12,885 nt of DNA, taken from assembly GCA_004802725.1 (NCBI GenBank), contig SGPM01000537.1, positions 1 to 12,885 of the forward strand, in the 5' to 3' direction. The translations under genes were made by a program, and so were the position numbers. The DNA comes from Antrodiella citrinella (taxonomy: Eukaryota; Basidiomycota; Agaricomycetes; Polyporales; Steccherinaceae). The stretch's first letter is position 1. Each line of letters begins with the position of its first letter. Of the stretch, positions 8,255-12,885 are shown piece after piece. Below the pieces are notes generated by a model. That model saw only the letters and a program-made list of their open reading frames with translations. It did not search any database and was not told where the DNA came from.

Positions 8255-10045
8255 AATGGAGGATGTACGAGTATGCAGTCCGAGTAGTCCAGCTTTACGA
8301 TCCCACAGTCGTTTCATGTCTTACCCTCACGTTGTCTCTTTCTCAGGATGTACCACTATTCTTTCGACGCCAGAACGTTATGCGACAAGCATGCTTTCGT
8401 AGTGTATTATGATTTGGCGTACCGGTGTACGATTAGTAGTGATGTACCGTTTACTATCCCCGCCCATGTATCTTGTTGCACCCCATACCTCGCCCGAACC
8501 AGACAGCAGAGACGTCTGGCAACATGAAGAGTCTGACACATAAAACGGATGAAGACCGTCTGGATACCTGTATCAGACATTCGACGTACTTAGAAGCGTT
8601 GATGAGGACGCCTGCAAAGGACATAGCTCATAGACGCGACCGTCCAGCAAGAATGAGGCATTTGAGACCTTCTCTGCTTACACAGACGAGTGAGGTGGAC
8701 GGCGAGTATACAAGCCCGCATTGATGCGGACATGTCATGATTATCAAAAAGAGATAAACGAGAGAATTGACGATAAAATACGAGTAGAAGACTCAGCACG
8801 GACGAAGGTATACGTATATGAACTGACCGTGCGCATAGTCTCCCCACAGAACGCACCCTCGACATTCCTTTCTCTAGTCCTCAGGCAAGGCTTAGATCCG
8901 GTGATCCTCAAGAGAGCAATACCCACCGGGGCAGGACTCGCATTCCGATTTCGGAGACTGAATGCAGTTCATGTTGAAGCATACGGGCAAAGTCGCGGTC
9001 GTCAACACAAGAAGGTCCTGCAAGACAAAGTGCCGTGAAGCTGTAAAATATTGATCAGGAAATTGTCTTCGCGTGAGTCACTTTGTACTCACGTGCACAA
9101 TACTCGTGTCGTGCATATACACATGGAGGTGTCTGCAGCCGGTCTGCGCCTTTCACCGCAGGAATATTCGTCTTGAATCTTTTTCACGGTATTATCTGCC
9201 GCGACAGACGAGAGAGGCTAGGCCACGTAGGGAGAACAGGGACCGGGTGTACTGGTGATAAATTCAACATATTCGTCCTTGAATATGGCTAGATCGATAA
9301 CAAGAGCAAGGACAACAGCCGTAGAAATCATGGAGCCGGCGTGTAATGGGAAGGCGGATGAGGGGAGGACGTGGAGACGACTTGGAGCGTGGCAGAAACT
9401 GCAGAGGAGAGATGCAGGGAACAAAAGTCGGAGCGTATTGCCGCCGTTCAAGGTTGTAATGTGATACATCGGTATTAGCAGGCGTACTAGCAACATCGAG
9501 GGCAGAGATAGTGGCCTGATCCTGTCGATACATGGGGGTGAGTCGGGTGAGGCCTTGTGCGCGGTATCGCAGTGGCGGACGATTTCCGCATGAACAGACA
9601 TCATCGTCGCATCGTCAGAATGATAAACGAAAACCATATAATCTAGTGGTGTAAATCAGGCGGTGACTAGAGAGCAAAAAATTATAACGACGCACCGGTT
9701 GCCCTACACCTCAATCTTGTCCTTCCCGACTCGAATTCTCATCTTAGACTCTTGTGATGAAGCATGCCGATAGACTTTCGAATTGACATGAAGAAAGACA
9801 TCTCCGGATTCCTGCTGTCGAGGTTGCAGCACAAAGAAAGGATCAGTTGGACGGTAACGAGAGCATTGGGACGGGACCGCCGGACCCTTCCACCCGCCTC
9901 TCCCTCGTCACCGCCAGCAACGTCCTCCTGGTCCTAATCATCGACGATGATAATATTCTCTACCAACGCATACACTCTTCGGAATCCGGGCATTGATGCG
10001 GTGGTTGGGCGAATCCTGGTATTTTCTCATCGCTCATCAGTTTCA
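8255..10045. other. Long intergenic region between copies 2 and 3
   Basis: No convincing gene. The first part is the 3' flank of copy 2. The middle has weak minus-strand splice signals, listed separately. From about 9860 the sequence (GGACGGGACCGCCGGACCC..., CGTCCTCCTGGTCCTAATC) resembles the upstream flanks of copies 1 and 2, marking the start of the third unit. Confidence 0.4.
8744..9092 (-). other. Possible minus-strand spliced gene fragment
   Basis: Two well-formed intron candidates lie on the minus strand: 9092 to 9041 (52 nt, GTGAGT...TTTTACAG with CCTGATC) and 8926 to 8874 (53 nt, GTGGGT...GGACTAG). They bound a 114-nt exon (9040 to 8927). Two frames of that exon are open across the junctions and neither resembles a known domain. 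No start codon is secure. A 139-residue open frame lies further upstream on the same strand (9637 to 9218). This may be a decayed gene or chance splice signals. Confidence 0.2.
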
Positions 10046-10115
10046 CACGTGGCCATACAAGCGCATGTTTCCTCGTAAATACACGCTGTTTTTCCGTGTG
10101 TGGACTTCGGTCACT
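10046..10115 (+). promoter_or_regulatory. Copy 3 upstream module: CACGTG box and 35-nt element
   Basis: CACGTG lies at 10046-10051 (ACACGTGGCCA). The 35-nt element at 10081-10115 begins ACACGCTGTTTTTCCGTGTG and ends GGACTTCGGTCACT. It differs from the copy 1 and copy 2 versions at one position each. It has been kept although the gene it precedes is frameshifted, which suggests recent decay. Confidence 0.6.
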
Positions 10116-10427
10116 GCTCCGACCGGTCTGTGCTCATTCTCACTTTTTATTGTACAGATTGAACGACCGCCCGGTTTGCATCGTCTCGTGTATCGTGCGC
10201 TCTCTTTACTGAGGCCTGAGGTCCCACCGCTCTCATGGATCCGCCGACGCTTCACAACGTTCATACCATGCACGGTACATCGAGCATCGAGGCGGATCCG
10301 AACCCCCTGTTTGGAAACCACTCTCGTACCATCCGTGTTTCTTATGGGTCGTTTCTATGTTCTGACCGTGCCATACATCGCCTCATGTCTGCATCTCCAT
10401 CGGATTTCCTTGGACGTCTCAGGCTCG

Positions 10428-10435
10428 TATATAAA
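10428..10435 (+). promoter_or_regulatory. TATA box of copy 3
   Basis: TATATAAA is a consensus match, 67 nt before ATG 10495. An in-frame ATG at 10441 is only 13 nt after the TATA start, probably upstream of the transcription start, so 10495 is preferred. Confidence 0.6.
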
Positions 10436-10494
10436 CACGGATGAAGACATCGTTGGACCCCATCTTTGTGACTTTCCCCCTGGTTCTGCCAGTG

Positions 10495-11401
10495 ATGTCG
10501 TCTTGGATCTCTCGTCTCCTCTGGAGGCTCATCCCAGTCGCACTCAGACCTCGATCCAACGGTTCCAAGCCATACATCGTCATCAACATTTTCTTCTGGT
10601 TCTTTCCGTTTATCTTCACATCCGCCAATGCATCCGATGGTGGTGCAGTCGAGCGTGGGCTGCCGTCACCATCAGTCGCATCCACATCTTCCTCACGTCC
10701 ACAACCTCCTCGCGTTGAACGGCGTGACAGCTCGTCGGAATCGGGATCGTCTTCAGATTCGGAATCAAGTACATCCTCGGTGTCCGAGCCACATCATGTC
10801 ATACATAGTCGAGCTCGCTCTCGTCACTCTCGCGCTCCAGACGTGTTCGTGTGAGGTCCTCCAAGATCCCGAAGCCGAAAGGACAGGCAGGCAGGCCAAA
10901 TGGAGGAGGGTACACGCTGAAAGTGGCGCTGAGTTGGCGGGAGGATCTCTATCGCCAAGTCTATGTGAGTATTCAGGTTTTCGTCGGTGCTTAGACGATA
11001 CTCGTATTCATCGCGTTCATCCTTGTCTAGAGATATATCAAGGATCTCGTAGAAGAGGACATGGACTACTCCGTCTCTTTTACGCGGCAGCCACCACCCT
11101 TGCTTGATTCTATCCGCTCTGATGTGAGCTTCCATCTCCTTGTACCTGGCTTGTCGTCGATGTTCACATAGAGGTCGAAGGCCCTCGATTTGTATCCGTT
11201 TCTCAACAGATATGAGAATCTATGGGCCCGTCGACGACTTCATTCGCACAAGTCTCCACTCTTTGAAGAGTTCACCCAAGAGCCGAGGATCTCCAATTCG
11301 GCAATGAAGCCCGGGATGAGATGTCCTCCCCGCGCGCTGGTGACGGGGATGGGGGCGGAGGTGGAGGTGGAGGTGAATGCGGGGGTGAAGAGGCGAGTCG
11401 A
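10495..11401 (+). pseudogene. Tandem family copy 3, frameshifted
   Basis: The N-terminus (MSSWISRLLWRLIPVAL) and hydrophobic segment (YIVINIFFWFFPFIF, residues about 27-41) align with copy 2, followed by a Ser-rich acidic tract. The first frame stops at TGA 10852-10854. The conserved core (KIPKPKGQAGRPNGGGYTL) is in another frame from 10863, so a frame break lies between 10809 and 10851. Intron 1 (10965-11030, GTGAGT...TCTAG), exon 2 (DMDYSVSFTRQP) and intron 2 (11124-11171, 48 nt) match the other copies. In exon 3, after YPFLNRYENLW, an extra G in the GGG at 11224-11226 breaks the frame. A 2-nt loss near 11282 breaks it again before AEDLQFGNEARDE. The tail is a Gly run from GGAGGT repeats. 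Three indels suggest a pseudogene; long-read errors are the alternative. The right boundary is approximate. Confidence 0.75.
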
Positions 11402-11663
11402 GTCGATACATCCAGTTTGGATATGGAACGAGGATGCACGAGCCAGTGTCCCGGTTCGTCTCTTGCGCAGCGTATGTCTCTATTCCATGAAACTCTGTAC
11501 AACAGTCACTCTTTTGTATCGTATGTATGGTCACGTGTCGAAGTACGAGCGACGTTACTCTCGCCCTGTATTTGTATCAAAGATATCTATGTCGCATAAT
11601 GTTCGTTTAGCAGGCACTTTCTACTCCTCTGTAAAAGGGCTGGGCATCCGACGGGTGCAAAAG

Positions 11664-12328
11664 CTAAGTCAAGGAGAATCTTCTGACTATCACAGCTGGT
11701 GCATGGCAAGGTGAGTAAACAGGAAGCATTCCGGGAGACCCTGCAAGAAATAGGGAGGGAGTGCGGGACCTCGGTTTGAGGGCTGTGAGAAGATCGTCAT
11801 CGCGAGAGACGTATGCTACGACGGTTTGAATGTCTATGGGACTGGTAATGATACGTTAGATACAAGATACCGGGGAATGTGAGAGTAACGTACCCCTTGG
11901 AAGAGCCTCGTCCCGAACAACACGTCCTCAACATCCATCCTCAACTCTTCACATCCGGTCGTCTTCAAGAGAACGTCGCTACAAGAAGCCATGCGAGGAT
12001 AATGATGGAGAGGAAGAGACCAAGTACGAGGTTGAACACGCGGAACGCGCTGTTGACAAGGAGATGCTCCCGGAAAGCCAGTGATCTTGTCGGTGACCGT
12101 GTCAAAGGAGAAAAACGTCGGTGCGATCACGACACCTGGGAATCAATACATTGACGTTGATGTTCGATACATTTTAGGTATCACCAGGCAAGAGGAGTCT
12201 GGTGTGACCGGAGCAGCAGGCCGTTAAGGAAGAACAGCTCGAGGTAGTTCGGCCTCCATTCTCCTAACGAACCGTCAGACGATATCTCACACAAGCAGGA
12301 ACAATAGACTCACCGGGAATAAGTTCAT
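11664..12328 (-). pseudogene. Minus-strand spliced gene or gene remnant, unknown function
   Basis: A phase-consistent model has exons 12328-12314, 12263-12185, 12135-11894 and 11841-11797, giving 126 residues. Introns are 50 nt (GTGAGT, CTGAC, TTAG), 49 nt (GTGATA...CCCAG) and 52 nt (GTACGT, CTAAC, ACCAG). However, the most protein-like stretches sit in other frames. These are YLELFFLNGLLLRSHQTPLAW-like sequence in exon 2, a membrane-helix-like FNLVLGLFLSIIILAWLLV at about 12036-11971, and DIQTVVAYVSRDDDLLTALK after the last intron, open to TAG at 11664. This points to a membrane protein gene broken by several small indels, or to sequence errors. The strong splice sites make a minus-strand gene here likely; its exact product is not determined. 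Confidence 0.45.
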
Positions 12329-12390
12329 CCAAAATGCCTCCGTTGTTGTCGAATGGGCAAATTGAACCGATGGTGACGGTGACGAAGAGC

Positions 12391-12415
12391 AAAAGAAAAG
12401 AAAAGAAAAGAAAAG
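12391..12415 (+). repeat. AAAAG microsatellite, five units
   Basis: Five perfect AAAAG units. On the minus strand this is a CTTTT pyrimidine tract 63-87 nt before the candidate ATG at 12328, a common feature of fungal promoters near transcription starts. Confidence 0.9.
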
Positions 12416-12449
12416 GGGAAAAACAGAAAAACGCGAAAGAGGCGACGAG

Positions 12450-12466
12450 CACGTGAGGGTCACGTG
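12450..12466. promoter_or_regulatory. Paired CACGTG sites in a divergent promoter
   Basis: CACGTGA occurs at 12450-12456 and 12461-12467, start-to-start 11 bp, about one helical turn. CACGTG is the core site of bHLH factors (Cbf1/Pho4-like in fungi). The pair lies between the minus-strand gene starting at about 12328 and the + strand gene starting at 12652, so it could serve both. The single CACGTG boxes before the three tandem genes are similar in sequence only. Confidence 0.5.
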
Positions 12467-12651
12467 AAACCTTCACAGAGAGGCCGCCCGCTGCTGCAGC
12501 CCAGTTTGCTCGACACACGCTGCTTCTCTCTCGTTGTTATCTATTCTCTGTTCTTTCTCGACTTTTCTGGCGACGACGACGGTGACGACGACATCAACGA
12601 CGACGAAACACCCTCCTCACGACCATTCGGCTCTCATCGTCGCTGCTGGCG

Positions 12652-12885
12652 ATGAAAAACGACATGGCCGAGGCCGCCCTCGGTCTCCTTGGTCTCAGCT
12701 CACAACCACATATCACCGACGTTCGATCTGTCGTCCCCTTGAAACGAAAGTCGTCGGTCGTATTCGAGGATAGGGAGAGGTTGTCGCCGTTGGAGAGGGG
12801 GAAGGAGAGTGTGAGGGAGAAGGAGAATCTGAAGGGAAGGGCGACGACGATAGCAGAAGAAGAAGACGAACATCGAGCTGACCAC
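12652..12885 (+). CDS. 5' end of a gene of unknown function, runs off the window
   Basis: ATG at 12652, or the in-frame ATG at 12664 with better context (A at -3, G at +4), opens a frame with no stop to the window end, 78 or 74 codons. It begins MAEAALGLLGLSSQPHI, followed by a basic patch (PLKRK) and a highly charged Glu/Arg/Lys-rich stretch, probably disordered or coiled-coil. The upstream region is pyrimidine-rich (TCTCTCTCGTTG, TTCTTTCTCG) with paired CACGTG sites, which fits a real promoter. I do not recognise the protein, and most of it is outside the window. An intron within the visible part is not apparent. Confidence 0.6.
   Translation, partial: MKNDMAEAALGLLGLSSQPHITDVRSVVPLKRKSSVVFEDRERLSPLERGKESVREKENLKGRATTIAEEEDEHRADH

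Noticed and set aside
9218..9637. 139-residue minus-strand open frame
   Set aside because: Two overlapping frames look equally plausible, there is no domain, and codon use does not stand out; mentioned only as context for the weak minus-strand signals.
10628..11107. 159-residue + strand frame across copy 3
   Set aside because: It reads through intron 1 of copy 3 in a frame different from both conserved core frames, so it is a shadow.
11357..11374. GGAGGT triplicate as a functional repeat
   Set aside because: Short and within the decayed tail of copy 3; probably simple slippage.
11190..11714. 174-residue + strand frame after copy 3
   Set aside because: It starts in copy 3 exon 3 and continues only because of the extra G at 11224-11226; after YENLW it has no similarity to the family.
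1..12885. CRISPR array, bacterial operon, rRNA or prophage
   Set aside because: No regularly spaced repeats, no Shine-Dalgarno gene strings and no rRNA-like sequence; the intron-bearing genes show a fungal nuclear context.

Overview
The window reads as nuclear DNA of a mushroom-forming basidiomycete (Agaricomycetes, probably a polypore-like lineage). The evidence is small canonical introns of about 48-66 nt (GTGAGT/GTACGT donors, YAG acceptors, CTNAC-type branch sites), an F-box protein of the kind expanded in mushrooms, spaced monocistronic genes, pyrimidine-rich promoters and no bacterial-style operons. Lineage is inferred from style, not from a database match.

Layout. 155-1418 (+) is a two-exon F-box gene. 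1419-3448 is largely non-coding and holds a possible short inverted-repeat element (about 2363-2980). 3449-11401 contains the main feature: three paralogous genes on the + strand (copy 1 at 4058-5293, copy 2 at 7264-8254, copy 3 at 10495-11401) with start codons 3206 and 3231 bp apart. They share a three-exon, phase-0 structure, a conserved core protein domain that I do not recognise, a TATA box 58-87 nt before the start, and a nearly invariant 35-nt element plus a CACGTG box about 320-350 nt further upstream. Copies 1 and 2 are intact; copy 3 carries at least three frameshifts. Between copies 1 and 2 lies an unrelated broken + strand gene (5694-6472). Between copies 2 and 3 (8255-10045) there is no convincing gene, only weak minus-strand signs of spliced coding sequence.

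At the right end, a minus-strand spliced gene or gene remnant (about 12328 to 11664) and a partial + strand gene (12652 to beyond the window) are divergent. They share a promoter region with an AAAAG microsatellite and two CACGTG sites 11 bp apart.

No function can be assigned to the triplicated family from sequence alone. Its members have a hydrophobic or amphipathic N-terminus, a Ser/Pro/Arg-rich variable middle and a conserved C-terminal domain. It is the best candidate here for an undescribed system: a young, tandemly amplified, co-regulated lineage-specific family with one member decaying. Several genes carry 1-2 nt frame breaks, so assembly error must be excluded before calling them pseudogenes.
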